A stretch of DNA of 64,000 nt from JBBKWJ01 sp037968895 (GTDB lineage: Bacteria; Actinomycetota; Acidimicrobiia; Acidimicrobiales; SZUA-35). Location: the NCBI GenBank assembly GCA_037968895.1, contig JBBKWJ010000175.1, positions 5,590 to 69,589 of the forward strand. Reading direction: 5' to 3'. The position numbers were made by a program, and so were the translations under genes. Each line of letters starts with the position of its first letter. Within the stretch, counting starts at the first letter, position 1. The notes beneath the pieces were generated by a model, which was not told where the DNA came from, did no database searches, and saw only the letters and a program-made list of their open reading frames with translations. Below are positions 28,251 through 35,945 of this stretch, piece by piece.

Positions 28251-29135
28251 CGTATGGGGTTCACGGGGGAGTCGGTCGATATCGAATCGTTCGACAAGTT
28301 CCTTCGCCGTGAGTGTCTCGGTCGAATCGCACAGCCCGAGCGTCGAAGCTAAGAACGACACGACTTCGGTAGGAGTCTCACCGAGTTCACGTCTATCGGC
28401 CAGGGTCACCGCGCCGTCTCGCTTGGCCAGTCGCTCGCCGCTAGGGGCGAGTACAAGGGGCACGTGTAGGTACGCGGGAACGGTAAGTCCGAGCAAGCCA
28501 GCAAGATAGATGTGTCCAAACGTCGGCTCGATCAGATCATCTCCTCGCACGACCAGCTCGATGCCCTGGGCGACGTCGTCGACTACGACGGCAAGGTTGT
28601 AGGCGGGGAGACCGTCGTTGCGACGGAGGACAAAGTCGTCAACCCTTCCAGCGAGCTCGCCGTGGAGTAGGTCGGTGAAGCGCGTCGTGGCGCCGCCGGC
28701 TCGAAGCCGGATGGCGGGAGCCCGCCCCTTGGCAATCTGCTTGGCTTCTCCAGCCGCGCTGAGCGAACGACAAGTACCGGGATACGGGATGGCCTGGCCG
28801 TGGGGAGCCTGAGTGGCCTCTCTGATATCGCGTCGGCTGCAGTAACAGGGATAGGTAAGCCCTTGGTCGACGAGCTCGGCTAGCGCCATTTCGTAGTGGT
28901 CAAGCCGCCCGGTTTGGCGAGCTACGGGTCCATCCCAGTCGAGCCCAAGCGCTGCGAGGTCCTCAAGTTGGCTGTCGTAGTACTCAGGTCGTACCCGGCT
29001 TTGCTCGAGATCTTCCATGCGAATTGCGAACGATGACTGGGTCGATCGAGCAGCCAACCAGGCGACAAGCGCGGTCCGGAGATTTCCGAGGTGAAGATCG
29101 CCGCTTGGGCTCGGCGCAAAACGTCCTGTAGGCAC
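28215..29135 (-). CDS. gluQ: Glutamyl-Q tRNA(Asp) synthetase
   Basis: A shortened glutamyl-tRNA synthetase paralogue that attaches Glu to the queuosine base of tRNA-Asp. 306 residues: the Rossmann fold with GDLHLGN (HIGH motif) and RLAKRDG (KMSKS motif) but no anticodon-binding domain, which distinguishes it from GltX. The Cys set of the family's zinc site is visible in YPCYCSRRD and GTCRSL. No queuosine synthesis gene is in the window. Convergent 36-nt overlap with the DUF2889 gene. Confidence 0.93.
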   Translation of the reverse strand: MPTGRFAPSPSGDLHLGNLRTALVAWLAARSTQSSFAIRMEDLEQSRVRPEYYDSQLEDLAALGLDWDGPVARQTGRLDHYEMALAELVDQGLTYPCYCSRRDIREATQAPHGQAIPYPGTCRSLSAAGEAKQIAKGRAPAIRLRAGGATTRFTDLLHGELAGRVDDFVLRRNDGLPAYNLAVVVDDVAQGIELVVRGDDLIEPTFGHIYLAGLLGLTVPAYLHVPLVLAPSGERLAKRDGAVTLADRRELGETPTEVVSFLASTLGLCDSTETLTAKELVERFDIDRLPREPHTLLAAVIAPLAG

Positions 29136-29170
29136 AGCGCGTTATCGTAGTTCGGTCGTAGGATCCTTCG

Positions 29171-30472
29171 GTGCAGGTCGTCGAACAGGTTTCAGCCGAG
29201 GACGCAGTTCCTCATCCATCCCCAGGAGCAGCGGCCGCGGCCCTGCTCTTTGGCTTCAGCTTGCTGATGATCGGCAATGGCCTCCAAGGCTCCCTCATCG
29301 GTATCCGTTCCGAGGCCGAGGGATTTGCGGGGCTGGCAACCACGCTCATCATCACGGCCTACTTTGCTGGCTTCTTGATAGGCGCGAAGCTCGCATCGCG
29401 GGCCTTGGGTAGCGTCGGCCACGTTCGAGTGTTCACTGCGCTTGCATCGCTCGCCTCGACCGCTGCACTGCTGCACGCAACCTTCGTCAATCCAGGGGTG
29501 TGGATCGCAATGCGATTCTTAACCGGCGTGTGTATGGCCGGACTCTACGTTGTCGCCGAATCGTGGCTAAACGACATAACGACTAACGCCACGCGGGGAC
29601 GCCTCCTCGCCGCATACCAAATCGTGACAATGGGCGGATTCGCCGTCGGGCAGCTACTCCTCAACGTGAGGGACCCAAGAAACTTCATCTTGTTCGTCAT
29701 AGCTTCGGTGCTGTGCTCCTTGGCCCTCGTTCCAATTGCCTTGTCGACCTCGGCGGCCCCGGCCCTACGAGTACCCGAACCGATGCCCCTCATCGAGATG
29801 GCGCGGCTCATTCCGACAGGACTTGTCTCTGCGATGCTCATCGGCGTTATCCAGGGAACGTTTATGGGCATGATGGCGGTCTACGCGTCTCGCTCCGGTC
29901 TAACGCCGGGTGAAATCTCGCGGTTCACGTTTGCGCCAATGATCGGAGCCGTTGTGTTCCAGTATCCGATCGGACACTTGTCAGACTCGGTATCGAGGCG
30001 TGGCCTGATGCTGGCAATTTGCCTCGTCACGACCGGCTTGTCGCTGGCCTTGATGAATACCGAGACGAGTTCGTGGCTCGCCGTTGGCCTCATGTTCCTG
30101 CTTGGCGGAGCGATCTTCCCGCTCTACTCGCTTTCGTTGGCCTTCATGAACGACTGGGTGCCGGCCAACAAGATCGTTGGTGCGTCAGCCACCTTCGTAC
30201 TCGCTGGCGGTATTGGCGCAGTGTGCGGCCCAATTCTCAGTGGAATTATCATGGGCACCTTCGGCACCAGGATGTATTTTGTAGGGCTCATCGTGCCAAG
30301 CATGCTTCTCGCCGGGTACCTCGTGTGGCGGATCGTGGTCAAGGAAGGCAACTTGACTGAGAACAAGGGCCTGTGGGTGCCTGTCGCGTCGCGTGGGTCA
30401 TCGATCATCGCGGCAGTGGTTTCAGCCCCTGGTCGGATCAAGCGACCGCCGAGCAATGGTGATAGCGACTAG
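29171..30472 (+). CDS. MFS transporter, YcaD-like
   Basis: 433 residues, twelve predicted helices. The segment VAESWLNDITTNATRGRLLAAYQIV strongly resembles the E. coli YcaD group of the major facilitators, and the glycine-rich helix-11 motif ASATFVLAGGIGAVCGPILSG fits too. Substrate unknown. Divergent from gluQ with a 35-bp gap; its TAG stop faces the plsC-like TAG across three bases. Confidence 0.82.
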   Translation: MQVVEQVSAEDAVPHPSPGAAAAALLFGFSLLMIGNGLQGSLIGIRSEAEGFAGLATTLIITAYFAGFLIGAKLASRALGSVGHVRVFTALASLASTAALLHATFVNPGVWIAMRFLTGVCMAGLYVVAESWLNDITTNATRGRLLAAYQIVTMGGFAVGQLLLNVRDPRNFILFVIASVLCSLALVPIALSTSAAPALRVPEPMPLIEMARLIPTGLVSAMLIGVIQGTFMGMMAVYASRSGLTPGEISRFTFAPMIGAVVFQYPIGHLSDSVSRRGLMLAICLVTTGLSLALMNTETSSWLAVGLMFLLGGAIFPLYSLSLAFMNDWVPANKIVGASATFVLAGGIGAVCGPILSGIIMGTFGTRMYFVGLIVPSMLLAGYLVWRIVVKEGNLTENKGLWVPVASRGSSIIAAVVSAPGRIKRPPSNGDSD

Positions 30473-30475
30473 GGC

Positions 30476-31510
30476 CTAACCCTGAGCGCCAATCATCTCG
30501 ATCCAGTGGTCGATCGCTTCCCATGCGAGATAGAGCATTTCTTCCTGGCCCGCTCCGGTACGCGGGATCTGATCAGAAGGAAGCACGACCCAGTTGATGT
30601 GAAGTGTTTTCGCTTGTGGAATAGCTGACCAAAGGTCGGCAATCGTTGCAATCTCGTCAATGCCGGTGTGAGCGACGAACACCGCATCTGCCGTCGGGCA
30701 CGCGGCCAGAGCCGCCTTGGTGCCAGCGGGTCGCGGGGGTAATACATTTCGAAGCTCGGTGGCTCGACGAGCAGCCAGTTCGTAGCCGCCTTCACGAAGG
30801 CGGTCGATCGCACGAAGCCGACGCTGTTCGCTGAAGTTGCCACCCTCAGGGAAGATCACGAACGCGTCGAGGTTGGTCATGTCAGCCGCAAGCTCAGAGA
30901 TTGCGATGAGCGTGTCGTCGGATCTACTGGGGTTTGGGGTGATGAACCGATTCGGCAACCGGTTGAGCATGATGTCGAGCGCCGGGTCGAACTGGAGGAG
31001 GTCTTTCGCCACAATCCTGGGGCGGCGACCCCGCCACGACATTACCTGATGTAGCAGGAGGAGCGAATCGGCAGGGCCGGCATGGCGACTCATCACGATG
31101 AGGGGAACTTCGGTGGTGTGCTCGAGCCCGTCGTCTGAAGGCAGGTCAGGGCCATCGGCTGCGATCTCTAGCGAAAACAGCCTACGAGCGGCCAGGACGA
31201 GCACTCGAACGGCCTGGCGTAGCATCCAGTAGTGGGCAGCAACGAAGCGTTCGGCCTTAAGTTTCCAGCCGAACCCGCTCACGATCCACAACGCCAGCGA
31301 GGCGACGACAATCGCCGCCTCTACGAATAGGTAGATCGTCGCGAGTCCGAGTATTCGAACGGCCCGAAGTTTTCCTGGCAGGCGGTAGGAGACGATCAAT
31401 GCCGCAATGAGGAGGAGTGGCACGGTGGTTACATAGAAGAACACGGCCACAACTGGAATGGGCCAGAGCAGCAGTCGGCGAACCCAGCGGGGAGGTAGTT
31501 TCATTCGCAA
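30476..31510 (-). CDS. PlsC-type 1-acylglycerol-3-phosphate acyltransferase-like protein
   Basis: 344 residues. Hydrophobic N-terminal stretch at about 10-35 and another near 60-85 suggest membrane attachment. Acyltransferase motifs: SRHAGPADS (the HxxxxD catalytic motif, about 138-146), PNRFITPN, and VIFPEGGNFSEQRR. Transfers acyl groups to glycerophospholipid precursors or a similar acceptor. Overlaps the upstream patatin gene by 10 nt, so the two are probably co-translated. Confidence 0.82.
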   Translation of the reverse strand: MRMKLPPRWVRRLLLWPIPVVAVFFYVTTVPLLLIAALIVSYRLPGKLRAVRILGLATIYLFVEAAIVVASLALWIVSGFGWKLKAERFVAAHYWMLRQAVRVLVLAARRLFSLEIAADGPDLPSDDGLEHTTEVPLIVMSRHAGPADSLLLLHQVMSWRGRRPRIVAKDLLQFDPALDIMLNRLPNRFITPNPSRSDDTLIAISELAADMTNLDAFVIFPEGGNFSEQRRLRAIDRLREGGYELAARRATELRNVLPPRPAGTKAALAACPTADAVFVAHTGIDEIATIADLWSAIPQAKTLHINWVVLPSDQIPRTGAGQEEMLYLAWEAIDHWIEMIGAQG

Positions 31511-32346
31511 TTCGATTTGAGGTAGTCGGAGGTCGCCACGTATGAGCGAGCAATACGTTCTTCGACCCCGCCTTCTGCTTTTTCGCGGTATTGGCTTAGG
31601 TCATTAAATGCCTTTGGATCGCCAGTCGGTAGCACGTGCACCTCGACGCCATCGGGGAGCGACTGTAGGGCCTCGCTAAATCGATGGCGTCGGGAAATCT
31701 CGAACGAGATCATCGCTACCTCCCATGGCTTCGAGGGGGCGACGAGCGGTTCCTCGATCCGCCCAACCTGAAGCACATAGATCTTGTTCGCGCCACGATG
31801 CACTGCTCGGTCGAGAGGGATCGACGCGACGAGACCACCGTCAAGGAAGTGCTCGCCGTTTATCTCGACTGGGGGCAGCAGCCCGGGCACCGCGGATGAT
31901 GCCAGAACCGCGTCGACTATTGAGCCCTCAGAGAAATACCTAGCCCTCGATTGTTCGATACTTGCGGCGACACACTCGAACGGCACCGCCAGATCCTCAA
32001 ACCGCTGAACGGTTAGCGCATCGGTCAGGATTTTGCGCAGAGGCTCGTTGCTGTAGATATGAGTCTTCGTCTGAGCAAGCGTTCGAAGCTGGTCGAACAC
32101 GGAGCCGCTGAAGATGCCAGCCCGGTTGAGCGAAGTCCAAAGATTCGTGAGGCGTTCGACCGTTGCGATTGTCGGATCGGTAGCTACAACGGCACCGTTA
32201 ACTGCGCCGATCGACGTGCCGATGATCATGTCTGGACTGACGCCATGCTCGAATAGGGCTTGGAGCATGCCGACCTGATGCGCTCCCAGATGCCCGCCGC
32301 CCCCGAGCACGAACGCTGTGGTATCCGAATCGGTTGGCGAGGTCAT
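31501..32346 (-). CDS. Patatin-like phospholipase (RssA/NTE type)
   Basis: 281 residues of the patatin Ser-Asp hydrolase fold. Oxyanion GGGGHLGAHQVG at about 15-26, nucleophile GTSIGAVNG at about 43-51 and the Asp of DGGLVASIPL near 168 are all intact, so an active lipid acyl hydrolase is expected. No signal peptide. First gene of a two-gene unit with the PlsC-like acyltransferase, suggesting deacylation-reacylation of membrane lipids. Confidence 0.88.
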   Translation of the reverse strand: MTSPTDSDTTAFVLGGGGHLGAHQVGMLQALFEHGVSPDMIIGTSIGAVNGAVVATDPTIATVERLTNLWTSLNRAGIFSGSVFDQLRTLAQTKTHIYSNEPLRKILTDALTVQRFEDLAVPFECVAASIEQSRARYFSEGSIVDAVLASSAVPGLLPPVEINGEHFLDGGLVASIPLDRAVHRGANKIYVLQVGRIEEPLVAPSKPWEVAMISFEISRRHRFSEALQSLPDGVEVHVLPTGDPKAFNDLSQYREKAEGGVEERIARSYVATSDYLKSNCE

Positions 32347-32382
32347 CGTCGAACTCTAACCATCGTGCCGTACCCACCCGCC

Positions 32383-32417
32383 ACGAACGGTCCGGGGTCA
32401 GACCCCAGACCGTTCGT
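32383..32417. repeat. Palindrome with GGGGTC-a-GACCCC core
   Basis: Outer arms ACGAACGGTC (32383-32392) and GACCGTTCGT (32408-32417) are exact complements, with inner arms GGGGTC and GACCCC around a single A at 32400; the only mismatch is C32393 with A32407. It lies in the gap between the divergent patatin and amt genes, just upstream of the nitrogen box. It shares outer and core bases with 48063-48099 and 36890-36925, so I treat them as one repeat family. Confidence 0.8.
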
Positions 32418-32460
32418 AGGTCGGGCCGCGACAGGCAGACGTCAGGTGCGGGCAACGTAG

Positions 32461-32498
32461 TTAACACAATGGAAACAATCCGGAAACACCGGCGCAAG
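32461..32498 (+). promoter_or_regulatory. GlnR-like nitrogen-regulation box upstream of amt
   Basis: Pentamers recur every 11 bases: TTAAC at 32461, GAAAC at 32472, GAAAC at 32483 and GCAAG at 32494. Actinobacterial GlnR sites consist of GTnAC/GAAAC-like pentamers spaced by six bases, so the spacing and three of the four pentamers fit well. The site is about 65-100 bases before the amt start, where an activator would sit. No glnR gene is in the window. Confidence 0.55.
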
Positions 32499-32562
32499 AC
32501 CCACCCTGCATCCTGTTGCAGCGAACACACGCTTGTGCTCGTCTGCTTTGAAAGGCTGCTCG

Positions 32563-33777
32563 ATGGATTCTGGTTCAATCGCCTGGATATTGGTCTCTGG
32601 GGCCATGGTGCTCTTCATGGTTCCCGGACTCGCTCTGTTCTACGGCGGCATGGCGCGCAGCAAGAACATGCTCAACATGTTGATGATGAACATGGTTTGC
32701 CTCGGCATCGTGCCTGTCGTCTGGGTCATCGCTGGCTACTCGCTCTCGTCGGCTGAGACCTCGCATGGGTGGATCGGCAACTTTGATCACCTCTTCATGG
32801 CCGACATCACGGCGAATCAAGACGGCGGCGAAACCCTGCTTCTCGCCTTCTTCGCGCTGACCTTCGCATCGATCACTCCCGCGTTGATCTCGGGGGCGGT
32901 GGCCGACCGGATGAAGTTCTCGGCGTGGGTCGCGTTCGTTCCAATCTGGCTCATGGTCGTCTTTGTGCCTGCGTGGGCCTGGGTGTTCGGCCCGAATGGA
33001 TGGCTCAAGGCGCGTGGCAGCCTCGACTTTGCGGGCGGAACCGTCGTGCACGTCGCCGCTGGTGCCGCGGCCCTTGCCCTGGCCATCGTGCTTGGCCCTC
33101 GCCGGGGATGGAAGGTCGAGCCGATGCTTCCTCACAGCCTGCCGTTCACCATGCTGGGTGCTGGCATTCTCTGGTTCGGTTGGTTTGGGTTTAACGCAGG
33201 CTCCGCCCTGGCGGCCGACACTGTTGCGATCCAGGCATTCGTCAATACCTTCATCGCAGGTGCGGCCGGAATGTTGTCATGGCTCGTTGTTGAGCACTAC
33301 AAGGACGGACACGCGACCACACTCGGTGGTGCGTCAGGAATCGTTGCCGGGCTCGTCGGAATCACGCCTGGTGCAGGATTCATGGGCGTGTGGGGAGCGA
33401 TGATGGTCGGCCTCATCGTTGGCGCTGCATGCGCGCTCGCAGTTCGAATCAAATTCAGGTTTGGCTACGACGATGCACTGGACGTCGTCGGAGTTCACTT
33501 TGTCGGCGGACTTATTGGCGGCATCCTGATCGGCTTCTTCGCTTCGCCGGACTCGCTTGGTGGTGCCGATTTCGAAGCTGGCCTCTTCGAGGGGGGCGGC
33601 ATCGGACTGCTGCTTGAGCAGATCTTTGCCAACGGCGTTGTGATGGTGTTCGCATTTGTTGCGACCTTCGCCATAGCGAAGGGTCTCGATGCCACAATCG
33701 GTCTGCGAGTCGGCATTGACGAGGAGCGGGCTGGCCTCGACACCACGCAGCATGCGGAGACTGCATACAACAGCTAA
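32563..33777 (+). CDS. amt: Ammonium transporter (Amt)
   Basis: About 404 residues with eleven hydrophobic segments. Family blocks: VPGLALFYGGMARSKN near residues 20-35, SGAVADRMKF, GGTVVHVAAGAAALA with the first pore His, WFGWFGFNAGSALA, and VVGVHFVGGLIGGIL with the second. I chose the ATG at 32563 (MDSGSIAWILVSG), preceded by AAAGG; ten more residues are open upstream. The GlnR-like box in front suggests induction under nitrogen limitation. No glnB/glnK follows, unlike many amt loci. Confidence 0.93.
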   Translation: MDSGSIAWILVSGAMVLFMVPGLALFYGGMARSKNMLNMLMMNMVCLGIVPVVWVIAGYSLSSAETSHGWIGNFDHLFMADITANQDGGETLLLAFFALTFASITPALISGAVADRMKFSAWVAFVPIWLMVVFVPAWAWVFGPNGWLKARGSLDFAGGTVVHVAAGAAALALAIVLGPRRGWKVEPMLPHSLPFTMLGAGILWFGWFGFNAGSALAADTVAIQAFVNTFIAGAAGMLSWLVVEHYKDGHATTLGGASGIVAGLVGITPGAGFMGVWGAMMVGLIVGAACALAVRIKFRFGYDDALDVVGVHFVGGLIGGILIGFFASPDSLGGADFEAGLFEGGGIGLLLEQIFANGVVMVFAFVATFAIAKGLDATIGLRVGIDEERAGLDTTQHAETAYNS

Positions 33778-33797
33778 CGAGCCGCCATACTGGTTCG

Positions 33798-35294
33798 GTG
33801 AGCGAATCTCTCAGCAAACTAGATCCCGGTCAGCCAATTTTGTTCGGAGGCAACCGCGTTGTCCGAGTGAGCGACGCTCTCGCGGCTGAGTTCATCGACG
33901 GCGATCAACTGCTAGTTGCTGATGGCGAACTTCTCCATATACCTGCGATCGAGGCAGCTACCGCCGCCGCAGCGGTTGACCGGGCCGTTCGAGCCTTCGC
34001 CGAGATGGGCACGGTGACCGACGATGCCATCACGCTGTTCTTCGACGAGTTTGCGATGCGGCTCGCCGACGACGTCGCCTTCGCTCCGATTCAGACCGCG
34101 AACGATGACGACATCGAGAAGGCTCGAGGTCGCGGTAGATCGACAACAAGGCTCGAACTCTCAGACACCATGCGCGCCGACATGATCGCCGGTCTCACCG
34201 CCTGGCGCGATGCAGCCTCGGCTCGAGACTCGGTCATCGAAACCGTTGAACATGATGGTTGGTCGCTCGAGCAACGGGTCGCAGGGCTTGGGCCGATCGG
34301 ATTCGTATTTGAGGGCAGGCCGAATGTCTTCGCCGACGCGTGTGGCGTGCTCCGCAGCGGCAATACTGTTGTGTTCCGCATTGGTTCTGACGCACTCGGC
34401 ACCGCGAAAGCGATCGTGAAGCATGCCCTGAATCCAGCGCTCAAGGCTGCGGGCTTACCCGACGGTGCAGCCTCGCTCGTCACGAGCTCGGCGCACGCAG
34501 CTGGTTGGGCCATGTTTAACGACAATCGGCTCGCCCTTGCGATTGCCCGTGGTAGTGGCAAAGCGGTTGCTCAACTTGGCACGGTAGCTCGGCAGGCTGG
34601 TGTGCCGGTTTCGCTGCACGGAACCGGAGGTGGCTGGATTGTGGCCAGTGCCTCCGCCGACGGTGACCGACTGGAGGCTGTTGTTGCGGCCTCACTCGAC
34701 CGCAAGGTCTGCAACACGCTCAACACCATGTGTGTGACCGCCGATGCCGCTGAGCGTCTTATTCCTCGGGTGCTCGCCGGGGTCGGAACCGCGGCAGCAG
34801 CTCGTGGCGTGAATCCTAAGTATCACATCTCGAAGTCGGCGTCAGAGTTTGTGCCAGCCGGCTGGTTCGAGGCGTTAGTTCCCATCCGTCGAGCCGAAGG
34901 CGACATCGACGAACCGGTGGCCGACTCAATAGGTGACGACCAGCTCGGGGTTGAGTGGGAGTGGGAAGAGAGCCCCGAGATCACCCTTGTCGTCGTTGAG
35001 TCCATCGGCGATGCGGTCGACGCTTTTAACGTGCAGGCGCCTCGCTTTGTGGCATCCCTAGTGTCAGAAGATGCAAGTGAGCAAGAGGCCTTCTGGTCAA
35101 CGATCGACGCCCCATTCGTAGGTGATGGCTTCACGCGCTGGGTCGATGGGCAGTACGCGCTCAACCGTCCCGAGCTTGGCCTCAGCAACTGGGAGAACGG
35201 TCGGCTTTTCGCTCGCGGCGGTGTGCTTTCTGGCGACAGCGTCTACACCGTCCGGTCACGAGTTCGCCAAACGGATCCCTCAGTTCACCGCTAG
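33798..35294 (+). CDS. ProA-like glutamate-5-semialdehyde dehydrogenase (long form)
   Basis: 498 residues of the aldehyde dehydrogenase fold, closest in pattern to gamma-glutamyl phosphate reductase: EQRVAGLGPIGFVFEGRPNV, CGVLRSGNTVVFRIGSDA, ARGSGKAVAQLG, and the catalytic Cys region DRKVCNTLNTMCV. ProA is usually about 415-430 residues; here some 60 extra residues at the N-terminus (VVRVSDALAAEFIDGDQLLVADGELLHIP) form a short beta-rich extension I do not recognise, and the C-terminal third is divergent. No proB is nearby. It may make proline or reduce a different acyl phosphate. Confidence 0.7.
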   Translation: MSESLSKLDPGQPILFGGNRVVRVSDALAAEFIDGDQLLVADGELLHIPAIEAATAAAAVDRAVRAFAEMGTVTDDAITLFFDEFAMRLADDVAFAPIQTANDDDIEKARGRGRSTTRLELSDTMRADMIAGLTAWRDAASARDSVIETVEHDGWSLEQRVAGLGPIGFVFEGRPNVFADACGVLRSGNTVVFRIGSDALGTAKAIVKHALNPALKAAGLPDGAASLVTSSAHAAGWAMFNDNRLALAIARGSGKAVAQLGTVARQAGVPVSLHGTGGGWIVASASADGDRLEAVVAASLDRKVCNTLNTMCVTADAAERLIPRVLAGVGTAAAARGVNPKYHISKSASEFVPAGWFEALVPIRRAEGDIDEPVADSIGDDQLGVEWEWEESPEITLVVVESIGDAVDAFNVQAPRFVASLVSEDASEQEAFWSTIDAPFVGDGFTRWVDGQYALNRPELGLSNWENGRLFARGGVLSGDSVYTVRSRVRQTDPSVHR

Positions 35295-35309
35295 CAAACG
35301 CTGGTTGGG

Positions 35310-35945
35310 TTACGGGAGAACGGCCACGCCTTCGGCGAGTGTTGTTGGATCCCACGCCGGACGGCCGAAAACCTCGTTCACTTCTCCCCTAAAACTCTCG
35401 AGCGGGTCGATCGTCTCGTCCGGCTCGAAGCAGTTCTGGTCGAACCGAGCACAGAAGTCGAGGCAGAGGTCGTACCACTTGTGCCCAGCAAATTCGTCTC
35501 GGCCGTTGCGGTCTCCGCTGTAGAAGTGGGCGTAGTAGAAGCTCTGGAACACGCCATGCTGCTGAATGACCCAATGCACCTCTGCTCGAACGTAGGGACG
35601 AAGGAGCGCAGCCGCGAGTTCTGAGTGGTTGTACGGGGCAAGTTCGTCGCCGATGTCATGCACGAGCGCGGCCACGACCCAATCGATGTCGGCGCCGGCC
35701 TTTCGCATTCTTGTCGCCGACTGGAGCGAGTGTTCAAGACGGCTGATCTGGTAGCCACCCATCGAACCGTCGAGACGACCAAGTGTGTCCATCACATGGT
35801 TTGGCAGGCTGGCCGCGTGGGCACGCTCAAATTGGCCGAGGAGCTCGTAGTCATCCGCCGTTCCGTCTTCCATCGCACGGAAACTCACGATGCCGGTTGG
35901 CATGTTTCCGTCGAATGTTTCCCTGACGAGAGCTGGTTCGGTCAT
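35310..35945 (-). CDS. HD-domain mixed-valent diiron oxygenase, PhnZ/TmpB-like
   Basis: 211 residues. The HD ligand set of PhnZ/TmpB is visible: RLEHSLQ (His72), LVHDIGD (His96, Asp97), NHSELAA (His107), QQHGVFQ (His130) and FCARFDQ (Asp169). The spacing of the first three matches PhnZ and differs from ordinary phosphohydrolases. In known pairs this oxygenase cleaves the C-P bond of a 1-hydroxyphosphonate made by a Fe/2-oxoglutarate dioxygenase, and exactly such a gene overlaps its start by 4 nt. By eye, the Glu that caps the iron in PhnZ aligns with Tyr65, so the substrate may differ. Likely role: phosphorus or betaine acquisition from 2-(trimethylammonio)ethylphosphonate or a relative. Confidence 0.75.
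   Translation of the reverse strand: MTEPALVRETFDGNMPTGIVSFRAMEDGTADDYELLGQFERAHAASLPNHVMDTLGRLDGSMGGYQISRLEHSLQSATRMRKAGADIDWVVAALVHDIGDELAPYNHSELAAALLRPYVRAEVHWVIQQHGVFQSFYYAHFYSGDRNGRDEFAGHKWYDLCLDFCARFDQNCFEPDETIDPLESFRGEVNEVFGRPAWDPTTLAEGVAVLP

Noticed and set aside
35310..35945. Calling the HD protein a nucleotide phosphohydrolase
   Set aside because: The EHSLQ motif, the extra ligand spacing and the overlapping dioxygenase gene fit the PhnZ/TmpB oxygenases better.
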